From Chamaea fasciata (taxonomy: Eukaryota; Chordata; Aves; Passeriformes; Sylviidae), in NCBI GenBank assembly GCA_029207755.1, contig JARCOQ010000005.1, forward strand, positions 58,105,414-58,169,413: a stretch of DNA of 64,000 nucleotides, in the 5' to 3' direction. Below, in pieces: positions 1-60,800 of this stretch. The position numbers and the translations under genes are program-made. The first letter of the stretch is position 1, and each line of letters starts with the position of its first letter. Below the pieces are notes generated by a model, which saw only the letters and a list, made by a program, of their open reading frames with translations, was not told where the DNA came from and made no database searches.

Positions 1-3000
1 TGTATCCTTGTGGATTCCTGTACAGCAGCACTCCCTCCTTGCTGCAACCGGGGTGGTAACTTGAAATAACAAACACAGTAATTAAGCAGTTGCTTCAGTA
101 AAAGATTTTCACCACCCCAATCAGTTGCAGTTCAATTTTCATATGAAGACTTTTTATGTTAAAGGACCAAGGTTTTGGGAATAAAGGCAATAACCTCCTG
201 TCTGCTATCAAGTAACTTTTATTGCTAAATAAAATGCACACTTAGCATTCAATTGAGGCAACATATTTAGAAAAGAAAAAAATCTTACCCCAACCAAACC
301 TTACCTCAACCAAAACTTGCTGGTATTCAGGAGGAATTGAGCTTGTATCTTCTACTTCTGGATATAGTAGTTAAATAAGACCATCTCCTGTAGTCTTTTT
401 AAGGTAAAATAGTATGCGAAGAGGAGCATTTTTTATTTTTATGATACACATTTTCTCGTGCACTTACTTGTGCAGCTGCTTATGATTGGCACAATTTTAA
501 GTTGGCAATGTAACAATTGAGCATATGTGATTTACAATGTCACACCCTGCTTATAAGAGTAACGGTAGCAGACACTTCATGTCTCACCTGCCATGCTTTA
601 CTTTGTACTGCAGATTTGTCTTGAAGCACTGGGATGCAGGTCCTTCCATGTGAAACACAACTGTAGGATGCACTTCAGCAACTAAAGGGCATTCAGTTAA
701 TAGGAACAACTTAGTGCTAGTTCGAGATCAAATTCCAAAATACAACATAGATAAGGCAGACCTTTTGCAAATGCTGTGTCCCAGAACCTCGGGCTGTAAG
801 ATTTGGATTTACTTAGCAAGGAATATTCAAGTAAGACAAAACAGGTAAGGCAGGTAGTTCTACTAGGCAGCACATCTAAAACAGAACTACAATGAAATCC
901 TGTCTTCTTCCATCACAGGGTCATTGATTGAATTTCACACTGAGAGAAGGCTCCCCTATTCAGTAGCAGTCGGAGTCTAAAACCCAATTCCCCAAAGCAG
1001 GAACCCTTACCTACAGTTCGGAAAAGTGATTGGGCATATGAAGTTAAAACACGTTCAAAGAAGAGCACAAACCTGCAGCCTTGTTTCCAAACACAAGCTC
1101 ACAGAATCAGAGATACAAGTTCAGTGTCCAGTGAACCCAAGAGAGAGTTCATTTCCACAATCTCCAGGCAAGAGTGCTGTGACTGCCTGGCTCCCAGACA
1201 GGAACAGGAAGGGGTAGAAGAGAACCTGAGGCTACTAGAGGTCAAAGAGAGAGTAATCCCAGATTCTGCTCCCAAGACAGTCTTCATTTCTTCAGCCATG
1301 TGTTGTTTTGACATTACAAATGCATAAATCAAATCCAGAAACCTCTGGAATTTGTAAGTTGAATTAACGTAGTATTCAGTAAAATTAATATGAAGACGTT
1401 TTGGGATCCTGAAATTCATCTTACCCTAGATCCCCAGTTAAGGATCTATTCCATAAGGAGGCGCTTATGACAGCAGAAATTTCCTTCATTTAGGAAACAA
1501 AAACATATTCGAATTTGGCAGTTGAAATTATTAATGAATTTTCTTAGTAAGAAAATGGTTGGAGGCCATGTCGACTGTGTCTGGGGCAGGCAGCACTTCC
1601 TGCTCATGACACCAGAGCATTGTGCTTTTGAGGCAGAAACAACACCATGCAACATGAGGTGTTCCTGAAGGAACCAAACTCCACAGTGTGCATCCTGACT
1701 TACCACAAGAACTGGGTCTGGTGAGGCTAAATATTGCCATGGCTGCCTGGTGCACAGGGCCAAGAAGGCAGGGGGTGAACAGCTGCCAAGTAAAATGGTC
1801 ACAATCATAAGGATTCCTCCTGCTTGTCCATTGGGGACGCCACAGGACCCTCCAGAGCAATTTATTTAGAGCAAGCCAGCTCCAAAAACTGTGTTTGCCA
1901 AAGGCTGGTCTGCCACTTCTCTCATGTCAGGAAGTTCATGCAGTGCCAAGAACAATTCCGTGGTACTGAGGCAGAGTTACTCAGGCTCTTTAGGAAAGCC
2001 AGAGGAGCCAACGCCCACCACTTCCTCACCAACTCGATGTGCTCTGGCCAATTTGCTGCCACGTAGAAATATCAGTGCTCATTAACCCTGCTGATTTAAA
2101 GGCATTAAGTAGGACCTGTGGTGACGCATTTCCCGTAGTTTGAGTTTTATAATTGTGTTCTCTTAGTAAAGCACATTTTTTGAGTAAATGCTATTATTTT
2201 CGTCTCCACGCAGAAGGCATTGCATTGTGCTTAATGGGGAAAATGAGGTTTGGAACAGAGTTAACCACAGTGCAAAAAAAAAATCAGATCAGAAAAATCA
2301 GAAAGATACATAAACAGAAAGGGAAGCATTAGTCTCTGAGGTTAATCAGTGCTTATTTCAACTGATTCGTTCACAGTATATTCAAAGAAAAGAAGATGTA
2401 GAAATGAAACAAAAATTCTTGTATGCAACTCTTTCCAGTCAGGAACTACCAAGTACTACAGTAACTTTTCCTCTCTCTGTTTTGGGGAGAAGTGTTTTCT
2501 GCAACATTGTGTCCACCTGCAGAAGAATACCAAGAATAAATCAGATACAATCAAAACAGGTTTAATGTGTGCAGATGATGGAAATTGGAGGCAACTGTGA
2601 CCACTTTTGGTCTGTTAAAGTAATTACCTGATCATTTTTTGCTTTGCAGCACCGCTTTAGTTCAGCACGTGAGATCATGTTGATCACTTAGTATTGAGTA
2701 ATACTAAGAAAGATTTAGGGCTGTGCTGAACATCTTCCTTTATTTCTGCACTTTTCTCTGGGCATGGCAGTACAGAAATCCATAAAGCACTCATATAACG
2801 TCCAGGTCACATTCCCATTACAGAAATCTGAACCAAACTGTGCAGGATTGCAGAGACCATGTCTTTTATCTTTGCCACTTAGGATGTCATAGCATCAAAT
2901 ACACCCGTTATAAACTCAGAATACATCTTTCACCAACTTAGCAGTACTTGTGAAGAGCCAGCACTTCAGCAAATTAGATGCCAGTGTTCCAAAACAGGTC

Positions 3001-3090
3001 CTCCCCATCACACACAACAGGAAACACAGATTAAAGATTTACTCAGTAAAATGGACAGTACGTGGACGAAATAAGAGTCAACCAGCAATA
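1..3090. other. Downstream flank, no recognised gene
   Basis: AT-rich sequence with several small open frames (for example 1099-1419 and 1446-1808) that show no domain, splice-phase partner or coding bias. From mammalian gene order, the next gene past FGD4 would be DNM1L in the same orientation; its first exon is not visible here. Confidence 0.5.
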
Positions 3091-3106
3091 CTTATTTAAG
3101 GATGCT

Positions 3107-3112
3107 TTTATT
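3107..3112 (-). terminator. FGD4: Candidate distal poly(A) signal AATAAA
   Basis: The coding strand reads CTGTAAAATAAAAGCATCC and is followed, some 25-40 nt on, by a U/GU-rich segment (GTATTGCTGGTTGACTC), the usual layout of a cleavage site. It would end the transcript near 3080-3095. Confidence 0.45.
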
Positions 3113-4109
3113 TTACAGGATACAAACTTCTGTTCTTTTTAAGTACTCAACATGAATTAAAGTGCTTAATTTTTACAATTCTCCACCCACCTTAGGATCG
3201 AATATACATATATTACAGAAAATATGTACAATATCTTCAATTTTTTTACATTCATATATTTCTTAACCATAAAAATGACGACTTACATTTGCACAACTTA
3301 CAATGGCATTTGTATTTCACCTTTTTAATATTATTCACTTTATTGCAAAACCAAAACAAATTTACACTTCCTCCAATCATTCTTTCTTTTAAGAAATGTT
3401 TTTGCAATTAAAATCAGAAATGCTTCCAAAATGAAGGGAAATTAACATGTATAGCCTGTAATTCTGATGTCAAACATTACAGCTGATACAGCTCCAACTA
3501 AAACTAATGTAATAATCTGCCTTAAGGGCTGCAGAATAGAAAATACACAGGTAGAAAAAAAAATATTTCTATTGCAAACTGTTGTCTACATGCAACAAAT
3601 TTGGCTTAAAATATCAGGGCATGTAGATGCAAAAATGCTTTGATATAGTTCCCTCTTTTCTGAATGTTTCCACTCTAAATACTTAATAAGTCTACGAGGA
3701 TGAACTATAAACAGAAGTAGGTTGGTGTTATGCAGTGGCTGAAAACATGTTTTATTCAAAGAAATCTGCTTGAGGATTTTGAGAAAAAAACACGTTCTAC
3801 ATTCACTTGTGCTAGGAAGAGGAAGGGGTGAAACAAAATGCCATAGTTTATTCTGGGAAGAAATTTAATCACAAGGTTTCAAAGGAAGCTGATTGAAATG
3901 CCTCACTGGAATTTGCATGTTTGTGGGGGCTTTTGTGTCTGTTTTTATAGGCTGAAATAGTAAACATGCCACAATAGCAGATCTACCTCCATCTTTTTCT
4001 GGAAAGCATACTCAACACAGTCATTATACATTCTATTTTGAATGCAGCACAGTGTATTTTTTGATTGTAAAATACTGCTTGAAAACAAGTCATCTGAACA
4101 ATAGTCTCA

Positions 4110-4173
4110 AATATATAAATACACATATATACATATACACACATGCATATGTGTATATACACACACATATGTA
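4110..4173. repeat. AT/CA-rich microsatellite
   Basis: Alternating TATA, CACA and TGTG segments, including the perfect palindrome TGTGTATATACACA. It lies in the probable FGD4 3' UTR. The open frame overlapping it (3983-4168) is an artefact of the repeat. Confidence 0.75.
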
Positions 4174-5646
4174 ATCATTAAATTAATGTTATGATCTGTT
4201 AAAGGAATAGCATTTAGGAAACAATCTGACTAGCAGATTAAAACTCCTATCTGAGGAACATACTATAGTCCCGTGGGTCAGAACCAGCTAGATAAATTCC
4301 TCACACCAACAGGGCCACAGACTAGAGCAAAAAACATTAACCCCATGTATTTAATTTCAGATTTCAAATAACAGTACACCACAGAGACGAAGAATGATGC
4401 CCATTTCACCAAGGGATTTACCTTAAGGATAAATCAACTCTGCCACAAAATTATTTCTCTCCAATCATTTCCTTTTAGGTACCTATTTCCAGTTGATTAC
4501 ATTCACTCCTACATCAATTACCTCCATCTGAAGTTCACCTGAGCTCTGTGACTCCAGGTGAGACATGGTATCTCAGCAGCTCCCAAACTGGTAGAAGTTT
4601 CGTCTTCCCCAGGTGTCCTTACATAATGTAAGGCAGATTCTATGTGAATTTAAATCATTGAAGGTATAATAGCTCCAGCAGGTCCATGCCTGTTTATACC
4701 AGCTATATGGAGAAAGACCTTTTGTTATTGCTTAGGATTCTTTCTACATGGAATGTTTATTTCTTTCCTGAAAGTCTTTCCTTCAGTAGAAGAAATAACT
4801 TCCCTCTCTTAATTTTATTTAATCTTTGCTTGAAATAAAAAGCTGATTTTTTAATACCAGCTATGTGATGAGGAACTCAAATATCCCATCAAATGTTTCC
4901 ACATCTTTCCCACTTGTTTTTATATATGGGGGTTTTTCCTTCTGACTCCACTTGGAAATCTGTGGAAAATACTTTTATAATCTCACCTAAATTTTACTTA
5001 GGTGGTAGTGTATTTACTCTATATTTAATCAGTGCCTTGCCTTCATCCATAACTTAAAACATGAACAATAAAAATCCTCTTTTCTATGAAAGGGAGTTAG
5101 AATCTTTTAAGATTTATAAAGCACTTTGAGATGGTTTTGCATAAAAAGGTGCTACTATATTTACATGCAATTAAAGTGGTTTAATATTCTACTCCAAATA
5201 GAAGAGAATGCTTTGTACTCTCCATATCTATTTTGCACATATAAGTTAAATACACTTTGGAATAAACAAAACTGCTCAGCATAAAGGGATTTGAAAATAC
5301 TACATAATACAGGTTTTATAGCAGCTCTTCCACCAAGCAGGAGTACCTGATACCACAAGAGAATTTTTAGAGGGTCTGGAGGAATGGTGCAGACATGCAG
5401 ATATCATTATACAATATTTTCCCATAGTAGGGGAAAAAATAAGTAATTTCAAAAAATATATTGCTATGATCCAAAAATATGAATGATAAAGTTAAGTCTT
5501 GTTCTGGTTGAACACAGATAAAACCACTCAAATAACTTTTGATCTGCTTTAAATCACACAGAAGAGGGATCACTTTTAAAGTGAGAAATAAGCATTACTT
5601 GAACACGAGTTGCAAAACTTAAATAATTCAGCAGAGTCATTCACAT

Positions 5647-5671
5647 GCATTCATGCATTATGAATGAATGC
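5647..5671. repeat. Short inverted repeat (possible stem-loop) in the probable 3' UTR
   Basis: GCATTCAT at 5647-5654 pairs with ATGAATGC at 5664-5671 around a 9-nt loop. An 8-bp stem can arise by chance in 64 kb, so significance is low. Confidence 0.35.
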
Positions 5672-6409
5672 TTAGTTACAGTTTATTCCTTACACACAGA
5701 GCTTTATGCTCACAAATTTAATGCCTTTTTTCCTTATCTTGAAGAATTTAAGAATTTATTTCACATGGGAACAGCTTCCACCTTGTTAGAATGATAGTTT
5801 TAATTTCACTGCTTTCGTCATAGTTCTTAAGCCACAGCAGCTACAACTTTGTATTTTTTCCTCTGCAGTCACAATTTTCAATTTAAAGTTTGGGATGCTG
5901 TTAGGAGGGCTTTTCTGTGGAGAATGAAGGCAACAGGGTAGTTAAATTTAGAAGCAATTTCTCCATCTTCTGATGTCCTTTAATATTGGCAATACATACT
6001 TTTCCCACAAAATACACACAGAACCATGTATTTGAGTGCCAAGGCATTCTGACTCAGAAGAGAACAATTCTGACCAAGCAATTGATTATGACAACATGAA
6101 ATGGGTTCCACTAGGGTAAATAAAATATCTTGTGCTATATAAAATTTAATGGCCGAGGGCAAACATGAGGCTAACATCCAGACAAACAATTCCCAGTGCT
6201 ACCTTCATTTCAAATTGCTTATGCCCAAGTGCAGGGCTTCGCCTGGGAGATGCTGCCACTCAAGCAGCTTCAACTATTCAATACCACTGTAACAATGAGG
6301 AAGCACAGAAACTGCTACTTCTAATCACTCAACTGGAATGGGACTTCCTACCTGGCTAAGAATTAGGTTTTCAGGAGCTTAGAAAACAGAAGGTACTACA
6401 CAGCACCAA

Positions 6410-7286
6410 GTTGGGCAGGATGCTGACCTGCTGGAGGGCAGGAAGGCTCTGCAGTGAGATCCAGACAGCTGGATCAATGGGTCAAGCCTGCTCTAAGAGG
6501 TTCAACAAGGCCAAGTACTGGGTGCTGCACATGGGTCACAACAACCCCTGCAGCACTATAGGCTTGGGGAAGAAAGGCTGGAAAGCTGCCTGGTGGAAAA
6601 GGACCCGGGAGTGCTGGTTTGACAGCAGCTGAACAAGAGCCAGAAGTGGGCCCAGGTATGCAAGAAGGCCAATGGTGTCCTGGCCTGTATCAGCAACAGT
6701 GAGGCCAGCAGGACCAGGGCAGTGATAGTCCCTCTGTTCTTGGCATGTGCAAGGCTGCACCTCAAATGCTATATCCAGTTCTGGGACATGAAAGACAGGA
6801 TCCTTCAAAACATGAAGGACATGGAAGTGCTGGAGTGGGCTCAGAGAAGGGCAACAGAGCTGGTGAAGGGTCTGGAGCACAAGTCCTGTGAGAGGTGGCT
6901 GAGGGAGCTGGGGGTGTGCAACCTGGAGAAAAGAAGGCTCAGGAGGCACCTTGTCACTCTCTACAACTCCCTGAGAGGAGATGATGGCATGGAGAGGATT
7001 GGTCTCTTCTCCCAAGAAACAAGCAATATGACAAGAGGAAATGGCCTCAAGTTGGCCAGGGGAGTTTTAGATCAGCTTTTAGAAAATATTTTGTCACCAA
7101 AAGGGAGGTCAAGCATTGGAACAGGCTGCCTAGGGAAAGAGTTGAGTCACCATTCCTGAAGGTATTTAAAAGGTGTGAAGATGTGGCACTTGGGGACATA
7201 GTTCAGTGCTGGACTTGGCAGTGCTGGGCAATGGTTGGACTCAGTGATCTTAAGAGGCCTTTTCCAACCTAATTGATTCTACAGTC
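6410..7286 (+). mobile_element. CR1 LINE, 5'-truncated, about 0.88 kb, antisense to FGD4
   Basis: The plus strand carries the 3' part of CR1 ORF2 and its tail. Recognisable blocks are GGTTCAACAAGGCCAAGTAC, AAGGCCAATGGTGTCCTGGC, GGGCAACAGAGCTGGTGAAG, GAGGAAATGGCCTCAAGTTG and CATTGGAACAGGCTGCCTAG, with a CTTTTCCAACCTAATTGATT end. One frame at 6722-7159 still encodes a reverse-transcriptase tail (WAQRRATELVKGLEHKS...LRRHLVTLYNSLRGD), but frames change across the element and the 5' portion is lost, so it cannot be active. It is the largest CR1 in the window and lies within the probable 3' UTR. Confidence 0.96.
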
Positions 7287-9534
7287 ATATCACCGGAATT
7301 TCAGTATAGCTCAGTCCTTCTGATCTGTGAACTCCTTTTAAGAAACTTCTTCCTTTACACTCAACACACTGACCATGGGAAACTGGTTTTATACACTGGG
7401 ATGTGGTAAAACAACTCTCCACATCCCACAATTGCACGTGAGGCTCTTGTAGAAGATACCCACTCTTGGGAGATGGCCATGAAGGAAAGATAGCCACCAA
7501 GAGTTCTGCTTGCTTACCTGAATGTTCCCCCATTCCTTGGCAAGGTATATGTAAGATTACATATATTAACTAGGGAGATCTTATATTGCCTTGGCAAAAA
7601 TCTGATGGTATTCACCAACATGAATCAAAACAGGCCTGAGCTGCCCATTGCTAAAGGCAAACACAGCTGCCAGTAGAAGTCACTTAAAATCTCTAAGAGA
7701 ATTACAGAAGAGCTTGCACATTGGATAAAAGTAATACTAGGGTTATGTTCAGAATAATCTGGATACAGGGAGCACCCAAGGAAGAAAATTCAGAATTGAC
7801 ATGCACCGAGTCAGCTGGAGAGTTAATACTCGATCATACCATGTCCTGATCATTATTAACACTGGTGTACAGCTGTGGAATCTAAAGGCTATGGTAGACC
7901 TTGGATCTGTGCAGGTGAGAGCAAAATCCATCCCACTAACATTAAGTTACATGACATTCTTTATGAAGGAATGATAGACACTGCACGCTCATGTGTGTTT
8001 GACACTACAAACAGATATTAATCCCTTGCTAAATGCAAAATGGGTTGGGTTTTTTTTTTCCCCTATAGTGTTGCAGAAAGAGTAGAGCAGGAATAGGAGT
8101 TCAGTGGATAGTCTGTTTGGCAAACTCACTATAAAAACCCAACAATTTAAATCTGTCATGTTACTAAGAAAACTGAACCTGAGCTCTTCAACTTGACATA
8201 ATTTAAAATATGGATTGCAGATTTACTGAGAAGTAAGACCCCTGAATGTTCTTATGACAAGTTGATTGCAGAAGTTACATATATTCTTTCCTTTAAGGGT
8301 TTCAAAAAGGAAAGACAGCAATGATTTTAATCGATAGTCAATCCTCTGAGTTTGCCATATTTCATTCAAGGATATTACAGTAAAAATTTTAGGGAGGTCA
8401 TTTGCCTCTATGTATAAAAACCCTAATAAGAAAGGAAGTTCATAAGAAACTTAATATTGTAAAGCCAGTGAGTCATTATACCCAGAAGCAGAAAACAAAT
8501 AATGTTAGTTCATAAAATTTCAGATTTGCAAGCTCAGACTTCATACTAAATTTTTATAAACCAGGCTCCACTTTAAAACAACAATCCTTGAAGATTGTTG
8601 TCATAAATAAGCATTACAATACCTAATCTTCAACAAAAATCAAAAACTTAAGTTCAAAATGTTCTTTTTGCTCCAATAGCCATAATAGCAAAAATACACA
8701 TTCCCAGAAGGTTACTAGAATCTGTTGCTTTTCTCAAACCACATACTGCATTTGAGCAACAAACTACTGCACTCTTAAAAGCTAACAGTGATAGGACACT
8801 GAAGAAAAGCGACTACTTGTTTAAACACAACTGGAACTCATTTTTCCAATGCATGCCACTTACATTACTGCTAATTTTTTGATGCATAAAAATATCAAGA
8901 TCATTAAGTGTCAGCTATTAAAACAAATCACTGAACAGTATTTTTCAATTTAGGACTGTGTTTAATTTCAAATAGAAAACATGCTTTTTTAAAATAAATT
9001 ATTCACTAATAAGAACCCAGTATCATGAAATCAAAGCAATAATTGAGAATTGTACATTTTTAATACTGTACATATATTATATATAGTTTTCTCATATTTT
9101 AGGTATTTATTTCTAGATTGAAAATCATTAGATTGTTTCCTTGATAAATTGAAACCTTAAAAGCCAATATACCTGTGAAAGCAATTTGCATTACTTTAAT
9201 TAAAAAGATACAAGTGAATACAACATATGTACAGAACTGTGGAAATCAATCTATAAACTACATACATTAAACCAAACTGTCCCTGCATATTTAAGTACAG
9301 ATCTATTTTGGCAATGTGGAGGTATATCTTTAATCCTGTTGCAAGTCCTAACATGTAAGTAGGAAGCTTCAAATATTTGCATTCTTAATGAAAGTAGCAA
9401 ATGTTAACTGAAGAGCAACTGGATTTAAAAAAAAATTGCATTACAACAAACAAGTAGTATAGTAAAGTTAGTAAGTATTTTTAATAGCATTCACATTTCT
9501 TTAAAAAGTCTCTGAAACGGACCTGTACATCACT

Positions 9535-9540
9535 TTTATT
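9535..9540 (-). terminator. FGD4: Candidate proximal poly(A) signal AATAAA
   Basis: The plus strand TTTATT is AATAAA on the coding strand, in the context GTCAATAAAAGTG, about 190 nt past the stop codon. It would give a short 3' UTR. Confidence 0.4.
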
Positions 9541-9730
9541 GACAGAACATAAATATAAGAAAAAGATCCCTAAAAAGACCAGAATTCTTTCCCAAACATA
9601 AAGTGCCAAGATGTGTATGGTAGTAAGAACTTTTTCTTTTTTTTTCCTTGATTGAGCAAAGAAAGGTCAACACAAAGGTTAACCACAATTTCAACTGAAA
9701 TCTTTAAAAAATGCCATGTGTTCTTGAGCT

Positions 9731-57525
<47,795 letters not shown>

Positions 57526-57880
57526 TGTTTGCAAATGTAATCCAGCACCACTGCCCGAGGAACTGATTTTGCAATGGTAATAACCCTACGAGAGGCTCAC
57601 ATTTATCCCATTTACAAGCCCTACAAGTTGCCAGAAAGGACTTCTCCCCAGATGCTCGGTATGTGCTGACAGCTCACATGCTGGCTCTCTCAGGCACACG
57701 ATGCTCCTCCTCTCGGAGCGAGCCTGTGCTGAGAGGAGAAGCGTAAGCAAACCAGTCTGCTCGGAGAAAAGAGTGAAGTCTGTTCACGAGGAAAGAGGAA
57801 AAACAAAGAAATCAGCTTATGTAACGTACAAACTGCTGGAGAGAGGAGGAGGAGGAGGAGGAGGAGGAGGGACTACTGTA
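57526..57880 (-). promoter_or_regulatory. FGD4: Probable FGD4 long-form 5' UTR and proximal promoter
   Basis: This stretch lies directly upstream of the exon-1 ATG. By eye it has more CpG dinucleotides (roughly ten, for example in the CTCGGAGCGAGC block near 57714) than the CpG-poor flanks, and it ends in a (GGA)n run on the plus strand, that is (TCC)n on the coding strand. I saw no convincing TATA box. The transcription start is not identifiable without RNA data. Assignment as promoter is inference from position and base composition. Confidence 0.4.
57844..57871. repeat. (GGA)n trinucleotide microsatellite
   Basis: About nine near-perfect GGA units in a row. On the FGD4 coding strand this is a polypyrimidine (TCC)n tract about 320 bp upstream of the exon-1 ATG. 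Such purine-pyrimidine mirror tracts are common in promoters and can form triplex DNA; an effect here is not shown. Confidence 0.85.
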
Positions 57881-57899
57881 AGTTGTTTTGGCTAATACC

Positions 57900-60800
57900 T
57901 CAGCCACTATGAAAGTTTTGTCACTATTAATTGCGTGGCTGTTTGAAATTTAAGCAGCATCAAGGTTAAAGGATAAGTTAGTACATTTTCCTGTTTGGTG
58001 CTCTGTTCTCCCTTTGTGTTGCATGGTGCTCATTTCAAATCATTTTTTGCATTTCCTAACCTCTCTTTAAATTTATGCCTAGAATTAAGTACATAGGGCA
58101 CACAGGATACCAGAGCACTGACCAAAAGAATCTACAATAAAGAATTGTTATGAAAACATTTGTTTATTTGGCATAGATTAAAATTGATTAGAATAATTTG
58201 AAATCAGTTTTTAAATAACATAAACTACGTATCATGCTCCAGGGCACAATACAAAGATATTAGAGTGAATTATGAACTGGGGAAATACACAATTTCAAAA
58301 AGCAAAAGGATTAACTGGAAAGGGAAGTTACCCCGAGTAACTTTCTTTTATTGTTCAGAGCTCCCACACCATGTGATCTCCAGCTGGCACACATTCATCT
58401 CAGCAGGAGAAAAAACCCTGGGATTTAAATCCAGCCCTCTCAATTCTGATAATATGAATCAGAATACAGCAGCCAGCTGAGCTCATTTTCAGTCTCTGCA
58501 CTGCTGCAAACCACAGCTCCCTGCAGCCCCTTCCATCTCCAGCCACTCACAATCCCCACTCACAGCCCTGCAGAGCTGCTTGGAGGGGTGAGCACCAAGG
58601 GTTACTGCAAACTCACTTGCGAAACAATCCGTGCGAATCTGTTTGTCACTGAGGGGACAGCCCTCTGGAACGGGCAGCTAATTGTTTCCTTTCTGTTACA
58701 GATGTTGTACGGCAGAGGGATATTGCCAAAACCAGCAAAAAACCCAACTTTCCTCCAGTTATTTCAACACTTTGGTGCCTTTTTCATCTTGAGATGAGCA
58801 GATGCAAGCTCCACACATATGGATTTGAAACCTAAATGGAACACATTTTTAGCACCTTGGCCAAGATTTACAAGTTGGTTTTGCTGGGGTTTTTTTCTGT
58901 TTTGAGCATTTATTTTTCAACTGCTGAGCTAGGAAGTTGCATTTCCTCATCCTGGATACTCCTAGCAAGTAATCCCAGGCTCCTTAAAGACATACAAATT
59001 TTATTCACCCAGGTCATCAGTGCACCATTAAAGTAAAAAAAAATAGCATTAGTTGAGTTTCATAATCAGACCAAGAGAACTCCAATGCATAAGTTGTATT
59101 TGTATTTTGAAAGTTCACCTTCAGGAGTTCAAAGCTTGCCCCTGTTGCTTGAGCTTGCACATGAAGTGCCTTTATTAACAGAACACCTTATTGCCCCAGG
59201 AAAGCCTTTGTTGAGAAGATAATTTTTCTGCTCAGTTTCCCACATTTGGAACAAACCACTTTCCCCAGGAGTCTGGTTTGTCCATCTGCTAGTGAGTGAG
59301 GGCTTTGCCAGCCTTTCTTCAGCCAGGTCTGCTCTTCCCAACCCAGGAATACCACTGATAATGCCTGTCAGACAAGTACATGCCAGATTTTAAATTCAGA
59401 TTGGATCAACAATATAGCTTCAACATTGACACAAACAATATAGTAGGTTAGAAAACTACAAGAGAAATGGCTACAAAAGAATTTAAGAAGCAATTGTTTT
59501 AGATAAGCAGCTACATAAATTGTTACTGACCGCTGCAAGCAAAGAGAAGAGGTCACACAAGGAAAAGCAGGGGCCAGTCAGGAGAGTCACTGCAGCTCTG
59601 CTACCACTCAGAAAGAAGGGATTTTACACACATGAAGGAAATCAGGGATCCTATTTCACTTCCAGAAGTAGCAACATTTGAACAGGTATAAAGATGTCAC
59701 TGCTGCTTATTTCTGAAATACATATTTAACTCCTCCTTTTTATTAAAAAAAATGTAATATATTAATTGTACCATATCTATTTGATTAGGTAGCAGATAAG
59801 GGGATTTGGAAGAGATTAAACTGCTAGAAGGGGAATATCTTGTTAGCCTATTACCCTGGTTTCACAAGCATTCTACGCCCAACTTTCTCTAAAAGGAGAA
59901 ACATGCAAAATCCACAATGCAAGCATTAGCTGAAAACTCATCAACAAGAGGTGCAGCTATGTTTTCCCTGTCACCAAAACATGCCTATGAACTTTAAATA
60001 AAAGTTAATTTAAAATTAAGATTAGTTTTATTAATTTTCTCTAAAAGGCAGATGAAGAGGCGTGGAGAACAACTGGTAAAGTAAAACATTCTCATTATTG
60101 TGTCAAAAAAAGTCATAATACTAAGATAAGAAGTTGCCATCTTTTAGTATAACCAGAATCACTACACAGACCAAACACAGTATGGTTTTAGTCCTTGCAC
60201 AGCAGACTAGTTCTATGAAACTATGTTACCCCAAATCAAAATTATTGGCTCATATATAGTTCGTCACTCCAATAATTAAAATTTTTCACAAACGACTCAC
60301 ACTTTTTTTTTTTTGGCACTTACCTTTTTTCCACCTCCAAGCACTTCTCTAAGCAACACCAGCTTTCTGTCAGTACTTCCCCCATTTTGCAGACAAGGGG
60401 ACTCAAACTGTGTACATAACTCATTTGAATATTCCTAATGTGATGAAGTTGAGAAGGAAGTCACATGAGTACTGTTAGGAAACCTGGAAAGCTGAACTAA
60501 GTATTAAAGAGCTACATGAGCAGTATGTCACTGTGACACACAGCCCCCAAAACCAAATTGGCTCATGTGACAGTGAATCACAGTCCAGCACTCCGTGTGG
60601 CCGTCTTCTGCTTCTCTCCTCCTTCCTGCAGACTCACTTCAGGCACAAAGTGTTTGGAAAGGTTTGCTGCAGGTCATGCATCAGAACGTGATGCACAATT
60701 TGTGTAAGCCAGTGATGGAGAAGGATTTTTGTCCCAGCCAAAGGATCAGTAACCCACCCGTACCCTGACACAGAATTCCACAGGAGAAGTTCTGAATTTC

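Larger units (their letters stand above)
3091..9730 (-). other. FGD4: Probable FGD4 3' UTR (up to 6.6 kb)
   Basis: From the stop at 9731 down to about 3091 there is no further gene-like exon. The minus strand contains several AATAAA signals, and the best-looking end is CTGTAAAATAAAAGC at about 3120-3105. The stretch is AT-rich and includes an antisense CR1 (6410-7286) and an AT/CA microsatellite (4110-4173). The UTR extent is inference; RNA data would decide whether the proximal signal near 9540 or the distal one is used. Confidence 0.45.

Noticed and set aside
6722..7159. 145-codon plus-strand open frame as a host gene
   Set aside because: It is the degraded end of CR1 reverse transcriptase, part of a truncated LINE, not a host gene.
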